Shown in pieces: positions 32,970-41,220 of a DNA stretch of 50,167 bases. The notes under the pieces are model-generated. The model worked only from the letters and a program-made list of their open reading frames with translations. It had not been told where the DNA came from and did not search any database. The stretch is from assembly GCA_947474675.1 (NCBI GenBank), contig CANJKA010000015.1, positions 1-50,167 on the forward strand. Reading direction: 5' to 3'. How positions within the stretch are numbered: position 1 is the stretch's first letter; every line of letters starts with the position of its first letter. Both the position numbers and the translations under genes were made by a program. The DNA comes from Flavobacteriales bacterium (GTDB taxonomy: Bacteria; Bacteroidota; Bacteroidia; Flavobacteriales_D; Crocinitomicaceae).

Positions 32970-33625
32970 CGTGCACCAAATATAGAACTACCAACTCGAA
33001 CCATCGTACTACCTTCTTCAATTGCTAAAAGATAATCTCCACTCATTCCCATTGAAATTTCTTTGAACTCGTGATTGAATTTAAAAAAGTGACTTTTCAA
33101 AACTTGAAAATAGCTTTCCAATGTTCTGAATTCATGACGAACAATTTCTTGATTAGTTGTAAAAGAAGCCATTCCCATAATTCCAACAATCGACACATTT
33201 TGCATTTCTACAAATTCTCTAGTTTCCAATATTTCTTTTGCTTCTTCAAGAGATAATCCAAATTTCGTTTCTTCTTCTGCAATGTGAAATTGAAGTAAAC
33301 AATCAATATTTCTATTATTTTTCTTCGCTTCTTTGTTTATTTCATTCAATAGTTTCAAACTATCAACGGAATGAATCATTGTAACAAACGGAGCAATAAA
33401 CTTGACTTTATTCGTCTGTAAATGTCCAATTAAGTGCCATTGAATATCTTTTGGAAGTTGATCATATTTATCAACCATTTCTTGTACTTTGTTCTCACCA
33501 AAAATTCGTTGTCCCGCTTTGTATACTTCTTCTAAGTCTGAAACAGGCTTTGTTTTTGTAACCGCGACAAGTGTAACATCCGATGGAATCGTCACAAGAA
33601 TAGCTTTTAAATTTTCTTGAATCAT
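32966..33625 (-). CDS. yggS: YggS/PROSC family PLP-homeostasis protein
   Basis: 219 residues, single alanine-racemase-like barrel without the second domain. PLP lysine K24 lies in LVAVTKTKP. Other family blocks: FGENKVQEM, WHLIGHLQTNK, IHSVDSLKLLNEI, ETKFGLS and SMGMSGDYLLAIEEGSTMVRVGSSIFG. Family members carry PLP and keep its free level balanced; they are not known to catalyse a reaction. It overlaps DUF1015 by four bases upstream and the DUF1684 gene by four downstream, consistent with translational coupling in the serC-serA run. Confidence 0.95.
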   Translation of the reverse strand: MIQENLKAILVTIPSDVTLVAVTKTKPVSDLEEVYKAGQRIFGENKVQEMVDKYDQLPKDIQWHLIGHLQTNKVKFIAPFVTMIHSVDSLKLLNEINKEAKKNNRNIDCLLQFHIAEEETKFGLSLEEAKEILETREFVEMQNVSIVGIMGMASFTTNQEIVRHEFRTLESYFQVLKSHFFKFNHEFKEISMGMSGDYLLAIEEGSTMVRVGSSIFGAR

Positions 33626-34857
33626 TCGTTGATATTGTAAATTGTTAATCCGCTTCTCATTTTTGGTTCAACCCAAGTTGATTTTGGAGGCATTATCATT
33701 TGATTGTCAGCAACTCTTTTTACTTGATCCACAGTAACAGGGAAAAGGATGAATCCGATTTTGAATTTCCCTTTTAAAATTTGATCTTCAAAAGTGGTAA
33801 TTGATTCAGCACCACTGATAAATTCAATGTTTTCATCCGTTTTTAAATCATGAATTCCTAAAATTGGAGTCAAAATAAATTGAGTTAAAATTTCAGGATC
33901 TAAACACTGTACAGGATGTTCAGCATGTATGATTTCAGGTTTGCAAATCAATAAATACCAATCTCCTTCAATGCAAACAGTTATTTGATGTTCGCAAGCT
34001 GGTTTATGAGCTTTCGAAAGTTTCTCTATTATAAAATACTCACTAATTTTTTCAAAAAATTCATTTTTTGTTAATCCATTTAAATTTTTAACCAAGCGAT
34101 TGAATTCTAGAATATTCATTCTTTTTTCATCGATAAAAAAAGCAAGGAAAAAATCTTTGTTATCAATGTTTGAATTTCCTCTTTCTCGTCTTAACTTCGC
34201 TAATGCAGCTGAAGATGCTGATCGATGATGACCGTCAGCAATGTAGCAAGCATCAATTTTTTCGAAACTGGTAATTATTTCTTTGGTTTCACTTTCAGAT
34301 AATACCCAAAGTTCGTGTTTGATTCTATCTGTCGTCGAAAATTCATATTCAGGACGATTCTTAGTGCTTTTTTCTAGAAGTACATCTAATTCGTCAGAAT
34401 GAGTATAAGAAAGTAACACAGGTTCAGCATTATAACCAACCACATCGAGGTAATTCGTAAACATACCTTCTCTTGAAGTAATTGTAGCTTCGTGCTTTTT
34501 GATTAGATCATCTTCGTATTCCTGAATAGAAGCACCTGCAATTACCCCAGTATATTGATGTTGACCAATTGATTGACGGTAAATGTATATAGTTTCTTCT
34601 TTTTCTGTGACAAGAATTCCTTCCGAAATAAACTTTTTATAACTATCACTTACTAGATTAAATCGCTCATGAGTATTAGCCAATGTTTTAATTGGACTAC
34701 CAAATTCAGGATTGATAATATGTAAAAACGTAAACGGATTATCTTCTAATTTAGCAGATAATACGTTTTTTTTATAAGAATAATACGGTCGAGTCGCAAC
34801 CAAGTGAACCTTGTCACGAACCGGCCGAATTGCTTTAAAAGCTTTTATTTTTGTCAT
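33622..34857 (-). CDS. DUF1015 family protein
   Basis: 411 residues, a conserved family of unknown function. Recognised by the N-terminus AIRPVRDKVHLVATRPYYSY, INPEFGSP, the IYIYRQSIGQHQYTGVIAG block, YIADGHHRSASSAALAK (~210-226) with the histidines of a possible active site, and LDPEILTQFILTPILGI. In Bacteroidetes and others it commonly follows serA/serC, as here, so a role in serine or phospho-hydroxy-acid metabolism is likely but unproven. Spacing of about 96 bases to serA holds a long hairpin; it overlaps yggS by four bases. Confidence 0.92.
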   Translation of the reverse strand: MTKIKAFKAIRPVRDKVHLVATRPYYSYKKNVLSAKLEDNPFTFLHIINPEFGSPIKTLANTHERFNLVSDSYKKFISEGILVTEKEETIYIYRQSIGQHQYTGVIAGASIQEYEDDLIKKHEATITSREGMFTNYLDVVGYNAEPVLLSYTHSDELDVLLEKSTKNRPEYEFSTTDRIKHELWVLSESETKEIITSFEKIDACYIADGHHRSASSAALAKLRRERGNSNIDNKDFFLAFFIDEKRMNILEFNRLVKNLNGLTKNEFFEKISEYFIIEKLSKAHKPACEHQITVCIEGDWYLLICKPEIIHAEHPVQCLDPEILTQFILTPILGIHDLKTDENIEFISGAESITTFEDQILKGKFKIGFILFPVTVDQVKRVADNQMIMPPKSTWVEPKMRSGLTIYNINE

Positions 34858-34880
34858 TTATTTTGAGATATTAGACAAAA

Positions 34881-34930
34881 AGACATTAGATATTAGACTT
34901 TTGTTTCATTAAGTCTAACATCTAATGTCT
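34881..34930. repeat. 20-bp hairpin between serA and DUF1015
   Basis: AGACATTAGATATTAGACTT (34881-34900) and its near-perfect complement (34911-34930) enclose a 10-base loop. No T run follows on the minus strand beyond TTTTTGTC, so it could weaken or end transcription of the run at this point, or stabilise the upstream mRNA. Confidence 0.7.
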
Positions 34931-34953
34931 AAAAATCTATAGTCTAAAAAAGA

Positions 34954-35910
34954 TTATTTCGTAACAAACTGTCCAATTATCAAACTCGCCAATTCTTCTC
35001 CAATTCTATCTTGAGCTTCCAATGTAGCTGCACCAATATGAGGAGTACAAGCAATATTAGGGTGACTCAACAATTCCTTTTTCGGATTTGGTTCATTTTC
35101 AAAAACGTCAATCGCTGCCGCAGCAACTTTACCACTGTTTAAAGCAGCTAATAAATCATCCTCGTTGATAACTCCTCCACGTGCAGAATTAACAATACGA
35201 ACACCTTTTTTCATTAAGGCGAATTCTTTTTCAGCGATTACAGCACTTCCATCAGCTTGTTTTGGAACATGGATTGAAATGTAATCAGAATTCTTTAAAA
35301 GTTCATCCATGGATGAAGAAGTTGTTATTTCAACAATTGAAGTGTTTTTTGTTCCTATTTGAACAGAGATGTTTGCGGTGAAAGAATTGTTATCAGAAGC
35401 GATCACATCCATTCCCGCTCCAAGAGCGTAAGAAGCTAAACTTTGACCAATTCTTCCGAAGCCAATAATTCCAAGAGTTTTCCCTCTTAATTCAACTCCT
35501 TTAGCGAATTTTTTCTTTAATTGAGAAAAATCACCTGTTTCCATATTTTTAAACGAATCTTGAAGTGATCTAGAAATAGAAAACAATTGACCCATTACTA
35601 ATTCAGCTACTGATTGAGAAGATGAAGCTGGAGTATTGATTACAGATAATCCTTTTTCTCTCGCATAATCAACATCAATATTGTCCATTCCTACACCACC
35701 ACGGCCAATTAATTTTAAATTTGGACAAGCGTCAATAACTTCCTTACGAACTGTAGTTGCACTTCTCACTAAAATCATTTCAATGTTTTGTGCATTCGTT
35801 TCAGCGATAAGATTTTCTTGTTCTACTTTTTCAGTAATCACCGTAAATCCAGCTTCTTCTAATAATTGTTTTCCTAAATCGGAAATCCCGTCGTTTGCTA
35901 ATATTTTCAT
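34954..35910 (-). CDS. serA: D-3-phosphoglycerate dehydrogenase, short form
   Basis: 318 residues; first step of serine synthesis (3-phosphoglycerate to 3-phosphohydroxypyruvate). The NAD-binding motif is GIIGFGRIGQSLASYALGAG (~148-167). Catalytic residues lie in SARGGVINEDDL (Arg), ENEPNP (Glu) and HIGAAT (His). The C-terminal ACT regulatory domain of the long enzymes is missing, so serine feedback by that domain is not expected. It lies after serC with a ~130-base spacer containing a small hairpin, and before DUF1015. Alternative: another 2-hydroxyacid dehydrogenase, unlikely given serC next door. Confidence 0.93.
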   Translation of the reverse strand: MKILANDGISDLGKQLLEEAGFTVITEKVEQENLIAETNAQNIEMILVRSATTVRKEVIDACPNLKLIGRGGVGMDNIDVDYAREKGLSVINTPASSSQSVAELVMGQLFSISRSLQDSFKNMETGDFSQLKKKFAKGVELRGKTLGIIGFGRIGQSLASYALGAGMDVIASDNNSFTANISVQIGTKNTSIVEITTSSSMDELLKNSDYISIHVPKQADGSAVIAEKEFALMKKGVRIVNSARGGVINEDDLLAALNSGKVAAAAIDVFENEPNPKKELLSHPNIACTPHIGAATLEAQDRIGEELASLIIGQFVTK

Positions 35911-35927
35911 TTTATTATTGTTAGTTG

Positions 35928-35947
35928 AGACGTAACATTTTACGTCT
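35928..35947. promoter_or_regulatory. Hairpin in the serA leader
   Basis: AGACGTAA (35928-35935) and TTACGTCT (35940-35947) form a perfect 8-bp inverted repeat with a CATT loop, ending 18 bases before the serA ATG on the minus strand. It could be an operator or a translation-control stem in the serC-serA spacer. Confidence 0.5.
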
Positions 35948-36041
35948 TTCCAATATTATTTTATTAAAAGAATATGTTTACCCACGACTAGTATTCAGTC
36001 TTTGAGCAAAGCTGTCTTTTGTCTTTCAGTCTTTTGTCTAT

Positions 36042-37109
36042 TTACCCGTTTTTACGTCCAAATTCTTTCATTACTTCTACCAGTACCTCAACACTTGAAA
36101 CTGGTAAAGCATTGTACATAGAAGCTCTATAACCACCAGCAGATCTGTGACCAGGCAGTCCAACTATTCCAGCATCTTTCCAAGCCTTATCGAAAGCTTC
36201 CGTTTTAGATTCATCGTTTAGTAAGAAAGTCACATTCATTTTTGAACGATCTTCAGTTGCTACAGGTCCATTGAATAATGGGTTGTTATCAATTTCGTTG
36301 TAAAGAAGTGAAGCTTTAATTGCGTTGTTAGCTTCAATCGCTTTAATTCCTCCGTTTGCTAACATATGTTTTAAGTTTAACATAGCAACATAAACTGAAA
36401 AAACAGGAGGGGTATTCAACATTGATTCTTTTTCAACTTGTTGTTTTAGATCCATGTAAGAAGGCATAAAAGGAGAAGTTGATTTTCCTAAAATTTCATC
36501 TTTTACAATGTATAAAGTAGCTCCAGCTGGACCCAGATTTTTTTGAGCACCAGCATAGATGATGTCAAAATCAGCAACATTAATTTCTTTAGAAAAAATA
36601 TCAGATGACATATCGCATACTAAAGGCAAACTTGTTTTCGGGAATTCATGAAATTGTGTTCCGAAAATTGTATTATTAGAAGTGAAATGTAAATAATCTA
36701 AATCAGAAGGGATTTCAAAGTTTTTAGGGATGTAGCTGAATTTTTTATCTTCAGAAGAAGCTAAAGTAAGAACATCAACCCCCACTTTTTTAGCTTCTTT
36801 AATTGCTCCGGAAGCCCATGTTCCAGTATTTAAATATCCAGCTTTTTTATTATTTCGCATCATGTTTAACGCAACAATAGTAAAACCAAGAGTAGCACCA
36901 CCTTGTAAGTAAACAACAGAATATCCTGCTGGGACATTCAATGCTTTTCTTACTAAATCTTGTGCTTCTTCCATAACCGCAACAAAATCTTTGTGACGGT
37001 GAGAAACTTCTAGGATTGATAATCCATTAAAATCTAAAACTGCATCTGCAGCTTGTTTAAAAACTTCCTGTGGTAAAATGCAAGGACCTGCTCCGAAATT
37101 ATGTTTCAT
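36042..37109 (-). CDS. serC: Phosphoserine aminotransferase
   Basis: 355 residues; second step of serine synthesis (and possibly 4-phosphohydroxythreonine for PLP synthesis). I chose ATG 37109 (MKHNFGAGPCILP), the family's usual N-terminus; an upstream ATG at 37127 adds MKKNYK. PLP lysine K190 lies in YAGAQKNLGPAG. Other blocks: SHRHKDF (~36-42), VVYLQGGATLGF (~65-76), HFTSNNTIFGTQF and GLPGHRSAGGYRASMYNA near the end. It heads the run serC-serA-DUF1015-yggS-(DUF1684). Cytoplasmic. Confidence 0.96.
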   Translation of the reverse strand: MKHNFGAGPCILPQEVFKQAADAVLDFNGLSILEVSHRHKDFVAVMEEAQDLVRKALNVPAGYSVVYLQGGATLGFTIVALNMMRNNKKAGYLNTGTWASGAIKEAKKVGVDVLTLASSEDKKFSYIPKNFEIPSDLDYLHFTSNNTIFGTQFHEFPKTSLPLVCDMSSDIFSKEINVADFDIIYAGAQKNLGPAGATLYIVKDEILGKSTSPFMPSYMDLKQQVEKESMLNTPPVFSVYVAMLNLKHMLANGGIKAIEANNAIKASLLYNEIDNNPLFNGPVATEDRSKMNVTFLLNDESKTEAFDKAWKDAGIVGLPGHRSAGGYRASMYNALPVSSVEVLVEVMKEFGRKNG

Positions 37110-37199
37110 TTTATAGTTTTTTTTCATTCTGTCTCAAATGTGTGAAAAATTACACAATTGATATTGTTGTAAAATGTGTTTTTAATTTATCTTCAAAAA

Positions 37200-37224
37200 A
37201 AAAGCTACCAATGAGGTAGCTTTT
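37200..37224 (-). terminator. Terminator of the THX gene
   Basis: AAAAGCTACC (37200-37209) and GGTAGCTTTT (37215-37224) form a 10-bp stem with an AATGA loop. On the minus strand it is followed by a long T run, 10 bases beyond the THX stop. Confidence 0.9.
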
Positions 37225-37234
37225 AAAATAATTC

Positions 37235-37486
37235 TTATTCTTCAGTAGAAGTTTCTTCTTTCACTTTTTTCGCTACAGCAGGTTTTTTTGCTGCAGGTTT
37301 TTTAACTTCTGCTTTTGGTTCAGTTTCTTTTTTTACTGCAGCTTTTTTTACTGCAGCTTTTTTTACAGTTTCTTCCGTTGCTGTAGTAGCTGATGGTTTA
37401 TACGTAGTTTTCTTTTTTTGTCTTGAAACTCCGTATGAACCTATTGTTCTTTTACCTTTTGCGGATTTTTTATCTCCCCTTCCCAT
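37235..37486 (-). CDS. 30S ribosomal protein THX with a long Lys/Ala-rich tail
   Basis: 83 residues. The first ~30 (MGRGDKKSAKGKRTIGSYG, then RQKKKTTYK) match ribosomal protein THX, which fills a cavity in the 30S head. THX is usually only ~25-40 residues. Here a further ~50 residues consist mostly of KKAAVKK, KKPAAKK and acidic KETEPKAEVK/EETSTEE units, like the low-complexity tail of a histone H1-type protein. The tail could contact rRNA or DNA. The ATG is well placed, and a strong terminator follows. It is monocistronic. Confidence 0.85.
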   Translation of the reverse strand: MGRGDKKSAKGKRTIGSYGVSRQKKKTTYKPSATTATEETVKKAAVKKAAVKKETEPKAEVKKPAAKKPAVAKKVKEETSTEE

Positions 37487-37586
37487 ATGTGTTGATTTTT
37501 AATTGTCTATCTAATACTAGTACAAATATACTATTCTATTTTCAGAAATGGCCTAAAATTGTTTGATAAAATATTTAGAGAAATTT

Positions 37587-38273
37587 TTAATGTGCTTGAA
37601 TAGCTAAACGTTTTCTGAATTCAGCTTCCATTTCATCTCCACTTCGTAATATCTTTTTACACCATTTTATTTTTTGAATCGTCTGCTCTTTTTCGTTTAG
37701 TTTCCATTCAATATCACTTTTTTCAAGGCGATCTCTCAATATATTTAAAGCAAGAGCTACTGAAACAGAAATATTGAAACTTTCAGTAAATCCATACATT
37801 GGTATTTTTACAAAAGCATCTGCCATCTCTATTATTTCTTCTGAAATACCTTTTCTTTCGGTTCCGAAAACCAAAGCTATTGGTTGTGAAAGATCTAGTT
37901 CGTGAATTGTCACATCCTTTTCATGTGGAGTGGTTGCAACAATTTTATATCCTTTAGCTTTTAATTTATTTATACAATCAACCGTTGGACTTTCACCTTG
38001 ATCATAATTGTATAGATCAACCCATCTGCCTGCTCCTAAAGCAATATCTCTTTGAACTTTGTATTGATTGTTCTTTTCAATTGCATGTAGCTCTTGAATA
38101 CCAAAACAATCACATGTTCTCAGAACGGCACTTGCATTGTGTTCTTGATAAATGTTTTCAAGAACTACCGTCAGATGATTGGTTCTAGCTTTTGAAATTC
38201 TTTCATACATTTCTTTTTTGCTTTCAGAAATGATAGAATAAAATTCTTCTAATACTTTTTGATTAATATCCAC
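37587..38273 (-). CDS. SpoU/TrmH-family tRNA/rRNA 2'-O-methyltransferase
   Basis: About 228 residues if it starts at GTG 38273 (MDINQKVLEEF); ATG 38210 (MYERISKARTNHL) is the other choice. The frame stays open up to 38465, but that part covers the terminator of the HU gene and is not protein-like, so I reject the longest start. SpoU motifs: NASAVLRTCDCFGI (motif 1), IALVFGTERKGIS (motif 2) and MYGFTESFNISVSVALALNIL (motif 3, the knot). It uses SAM to methylate a ribose of tRNA (TrmH-like position 18) or rRNA; the site is unproven. It is downstream of HU. Confidence 0.88.
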   Translation of the reverse strand: MDINQKVLEEFYSIISESKKEMYERISKARTNHLTVVLENIYQEHNASAVLRTCDCFGIQELHAIEKNNQYKVQRDIALGAGRWVDLYNYDQGESPTVDCINKLKAKGYKIVATTPHEKDVTIHELDLSQPIALVFGTERKGISEEIIEMADAFVKIPMYGFTESFNISVSVALALNILRDRLEKSDIEWKLNEKEQTIQKIKWCKKILRSGDEMEAEFRKRLAIQAH

Positions 38274-38336
38274 TTTTAATGATGTTGGATTTTGAAAATT
38301 TGATAAAGTTTTGCTTTTTTTATTTTCAGACTGAGT

Positions 38337-38363
38337 GATTTCTTTGTCGCAGACAAAGAAATC
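38337..38363. promoter_or_regulatory. Perfect 12-bp hairpin upstream of the SpoU methyltransferase gene
   Basis: GATTTCTTTGTC (38337-38348) and GACAAAGAAATC (38352-38363) with a GCA loop. It lies between the HU terminator and the methyltransferase start, so it sits in the latter's leader. It could be an operator, a terminator-like attenuator, or a dispersed repeat. Confidence 0.55.
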
Positions 38364-38384
38364 GTACCGAAGGCTGATAATAAA

Positions 38385-38410
38385 AAAAGGGAATCCGTAG
38401 ATTCCCTTTT
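38385..38410 (-). terminator. Terminator of the HU gene
   Basis: AAAAGGGAATC (38385-38395) and GATTCCCTTTT (38400-38410) form an 11-bp stem with a CGTA loop, 27 bases beyond the HU stop, with T residues following on the minus strand. Confidence 0.9.
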
Positions 38411-38436
38411 CAAACTCATTTAAGAATTGTCTTTGC

Positions 38437-38709
38437 TTAGTTAACTTTTGAAGAAAGTTCAGCACCTGCTTTGAAACGGATTACGTTTTTAGCAGCGATT
38501 TTAATTTCTTTTCCAGTTTGTGGGTTACGACCTGTTCTAGCAGCACGGTTAGATACTGAGAAAGATCCAAAACCTACTAATGAAATTCTGTCTCCAGCTT
38601 TCATTGCTCCAGCAGTAGCAGCAACAAAACCATCTAATGCTTTTTTCGCATCTACTTTTGATAATCCAGACTCAGATGCGATAGCATCGATTAATTCCGC
38701 TTTGTTCAT
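38437..38709 (-). CDS. HU-family DNA-binding protein
   Basis: 90 residues, canonical HU/IHF length. Starts MNKAELIDAIASESGLSKVDA; the beta-arm region reads SVSNRAARTGRNPQTGKEI, the standard HU signature, ending with VIRFKAGAELSSKVN. It bends and packs DNA as a dimer. It stands alone with its own terminator. The gene is rich in codons used for high expression (for example GCA/GCT alanines) but composition is otherwise like its neighbours. Confidence 0.95.
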   Translation of the reverse strand: MNKAELIDAIASESGLSKVDAKKALDGFVAATAGAMKAGDRISLVGFGSFSVSNRAARTGRNPQTGKEIKIAAKNVIRFKAGAELSSKVN

Positions 38710-38990
38710 AGCTTAGTTTTTAATGTGTTTGTAAATAATATCTAAGCAAATATATATGAATATAAATAGCTTGCAAGCCTTTTGTCAAAAAAAAGTGCTT
38801 TTTTGTTGAAAAAAGTATCATTTTGTTGATAACATGTCTCAAATCCCCCATTTTTAATGACGGATTCGACCAATAATTGATTTTCATCGATGATTGAATT
38901 TCTTGTTATGAATCCCCCGTAGAATAACGATTCAAAGTGATTTGTTTTTTTTATACGATTTGTCATTAAGATATATATGCAAATAATATT

Positions 38991-39593
38991 TTATTCACCT
39001 TTTTTAATCGATTTCCAAGTGGAAAACATTTTTTCTTGACTTGGTCGGTTTTCTTCAATTTTTCTTAAAGGTTCACATTCTTTTAACGTATTAAAACATT
39101 CTGAGGGAAGATGTTGGTATAATAAGGTGCCTTTAGTTTTCCATGAAATCATTTCATCTGTTACTTGTTTGATTATTTTTGCAGGATTACCAACAACTAA
39201 ACTTCGAAAAGGGATTTCCATTTTTGCTGGAACAAAGCATAGTGCTCCTATTATGCATTCATCGTGAATAACAACATCATCCATAATTACTGAATTCATT
39301 CCTATTAAACAATTTTCTCCAATAGTACCTCCGTGGATAATAGCTCCATGTCCAATGTGTGCACCTTTTTTTAGAGTTGTGACTGTTCCCGGAAACATAT
39401 GAATTGTACAATTTTCTTGAACATTACATCCGTCTTCAATTATTATTTGTCCCCAATCTCCTCTAATTGCAGCTCCTGGTCCAATATATACGTTTTCTCC
39501 TATAATAACATTTCCTGTTACCGCAGCTAAAGGATGAATAAAACTACTTTCCTTTATTACAGGAATAAATCCATTAAATTCGTATACAGCCAT
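38991..39593 (-). CDS. paaY: PaaY-type hexapeptide thioesterase / gamma carbonic anhydrase-like
   Basis: 200 residues from ATG 39593 (MAVYEFNGFIPVI); an upstream frame start at 39614 would only add a lysine run. Left-handed beta-helix hexapeptide repeats fill ~15-140: VTGNVIIGENVYIGPGAAIRGD, VQENCTIHMFPG, HIGHGAIIHGG and CLIGMNSVIMDD. The three metal-binding His (in HMF, HIGHG) are kept. The tail WKTKGTLLYQHL…EPLRKIEENR matches E. coli PaaY, a thioesterase that hydrolyses dead-end CoA esters of phenylacetate breakdown. It is ~31 kb from paaABC, so the pathway is split here. Confidence 0.85.
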   Translation of the reverse strand: MAVYEFNGFIPVIKESSFIHPLAAVTGNVIIGENVYIGPGAAIRGDWGQIIIEDGCNVQENCTIHMFPGTVTTLKKGAHIGHGAIIHGGTIGENCLIGMNSVIMDDVVIHDECIIGALCFVPAKMEIPFRSLVVGNPAKIIKQVTDEMISWKTKGTLLYQHLPSECFNTLKECEPLRKIEENRPSQEKMFSTWKSIKKGE

Positions 39594-39759
39594 TTGTTTT
39601 TTTTTTTTTTTCAAAAGTAATGAGAATCATTTAAAGTTGTAAATGTTATTTTTAGCTAATTTTAAGATTAAATTCAAAAAGTAGTTTAATTTTGTTTACT
39701 TTTAATGAGAATTACGAGATATTTTAGAATTCTTAACTTTTTTAATAATTTTAAGTCAG

Positions 39760-40425
39760 ATGTTTAAATTTTTTTTATTTGCTTACTTTTTTTTAAGTGG
39801 ATTTTTTATAAATGCTCAATATAGTCTTAATGGTGGTTTGAGTACTTTAAATGCTTTTGGGCAAAAATCATATATGGGGTTTCATTTAGGAGGAGAATTT
39901 CCAAAAAGCAATGATTTATCAATGTATTTAAGAGCATCTTTTTATGGGAAAAGAGAGGCTGACCCTTTTACTCAAGGTTCTTATTTCATTCAGCTTGATA
40001 ATATAAACCCCCTTGATGCTGTAACATTTGTAAAAGCGACATCTACTTTTAATTACACAACTTTCGACGGGGGGATGCGTTATTATATTTTGGATGGTTA
40101 TGATGATGGCTTTGCTTTATATGGTGGAACAAATGTTATGGGCGCTATTAATTCTGCAAAATTTAAATTGGATAGTTTCGATGATACAAAATATAGAGTT
40201 CCTGGAACTACTTCATTGTCAGGTACAATTTTAAATGTTGGTGTTGGTTTGTCAGGAGGTGCTAAATATACTTTTCCTGGTATTGGGTCAATCTATTTTG
40301 ATTCTACTGTAGACTATTTAATTATAAGTAAAGCAAGTAACTCAACAGCTCAAAATATTGGGGGGCAATTTTTTTCTTCAATATTATTTTCTTTTAATAT
40401 AGGTTTCAGAAGAGATTTTTATTGA
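39760..40425 (+). CDS. Exported outer-membrane beta-barrel-like protein
   Basis: 221 residues with a signal peptide (MFKFFLFAYFFLSGFFINAQ). The mature part alternates hydrophobic residues (GFHLGGEFP, MYLRASFYG, FDGGMRYYI, VGVGLSGGAKYTF) and ends in an aromatic residue (FRRDFY), as in small outer-membrane barrels. No specific family is recognised. Its stop is only two bases from that of the convergent methyltransferase gene. Confidence 0.75.
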   Translation: MFKFFLFAYFFLSGFFINAQYSLNGGLSTLNAFGQKSYMGFHLGGEFPKSNDLSMYLRASFYGKREADPFTQGSYFIQLDNINPLDAVTFVKATSTFNYTTFDGGMRYYILDGYDDGFALYGGTNVMGAINSAKFKLDSFDDTKYRVPGTTSLSGTILNVGVGLSGGAKYTFPGIGSIYFDSTVDYLIISKASNSTAQNIGGQFFSSILFSFNIGFRRDFY

Positions 40426-40427
40426 AT

Positions 40428-41195
40428 TTAAAATTTAATCAGAAAATGTTCCTTTTTTTGTTGATTTCTTGGAATAATAATGCCCATTCGAAACAAATCA
40501 ATCGTGACATTGTATGAGGGATTTAAAATTATTTTATCCCATGATTCAAGCATGGATTTACTCCATCTAATATCATCTAATATAAAAATAGTGTCATTAT
40601 GAGTGTGAACCTTTAGCTTTTCAAGATAGTTGATTAAAGCATTGCCTTCATGATGGCCATCTATAAAAACAAGGTCAAATTTCTCTCCAGAATAGGTGTT
40701 TAAAAAATCATCAAATGTCGATAAAATTGAGAGGATATTTGTTGTCGATAATTGATTGAAGTTGTTTTGAGCGTATGAATATGTGTTTGGGCAAGCTTCA
40801 ATTGTAGTAACTTTTCCTTCTGGATTTCCTTGACTTAAATGAATTGTTCCAATTCCAAGAGAAGTTCCAAGTTCTAAAGTGTTTTTAAGGGTGTAATGTT
40901 TTGACAATCTGTAAAGTAAAAGGCTGAATTTTCCTTTAGATGAACTAGTAGAAAATATTTTTGATATTTTACGAGAATCTCCAAGTGATTTAGAGCCAGC
41001 ACCAAAGTCCTTTATTTTTATTATTGTTGGATCTTTTTTTAGTGTTTTAAATAATTTTTTGCGTTGAGATAAGAATTTTTTATCAATCTTTGTTGTAAGA
41101 CAATTGTTGATAAAAGAATAGATAAATGGAGAATGTGTTCCATGTCTGCCTTTTGCTTTAATACGATATGTAATATATTGGATTAATAAATTCAC
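40428..41195 (-). CDS. SAM-dependent O-methyltransferase-like protein
   Basis: 255 residues. The class I SAM-binding motif is LELGTSLGIGTIHL (~112-125), followed by VTTIEACPNTYSYAQNNF, FDLVFIDGHHEGNALINYLEKL, the acidic IDGHH motif of class C O-methyltransferases, and IFILDDIRWSKSML. The N-terminus (RIKAKGRHGTHSPFIY) is a block seen in Bacteroidetes members. The substrate is unknown. It is divergent from DUF4301 with only 25 bases between the starts. Confidence 0.8.
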   Translation of the reverse strand: MNLLIQYITYRIKAKGRHGTHSPFIYSFINNCLTTKIDKKFLSQRKKLFKTLKKDPTIIKIKDFGAGSKSLGDSRKISKIFSTSSSKGKFSLLLYRLSKHYTLKNTLELGTSLGIGTIHLSQGNPEGKVTTIEACPNTYSYAQNNFNQLSTTNILSILSTFDDFLNTYSGEKFDLVFIDGHHEGNALINYLEKLKVHTHNDTIFILDDIRWSKSMLESWDKIILNPSYNVTIDLFRMGIIIPRNQQKKEHFLIKF

Positions 41196-41220
41196 AGTGT
41201 AAAAGTAAGTAAAACTTTAG

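Noticed and set aside
38274..38465. N-terminal extension of the SpoU methyltransferase
   Set aside because: It would be translated from the HU terminator and a perfect hairpin and overlap the HU gene; the family N-terminus fits later starts.
38742..38966. 74-codon minus-strand frame between HU and paaY
   Set aside because: Lies in AT-rich spacer with no domain or coding-like bias; probably chance.
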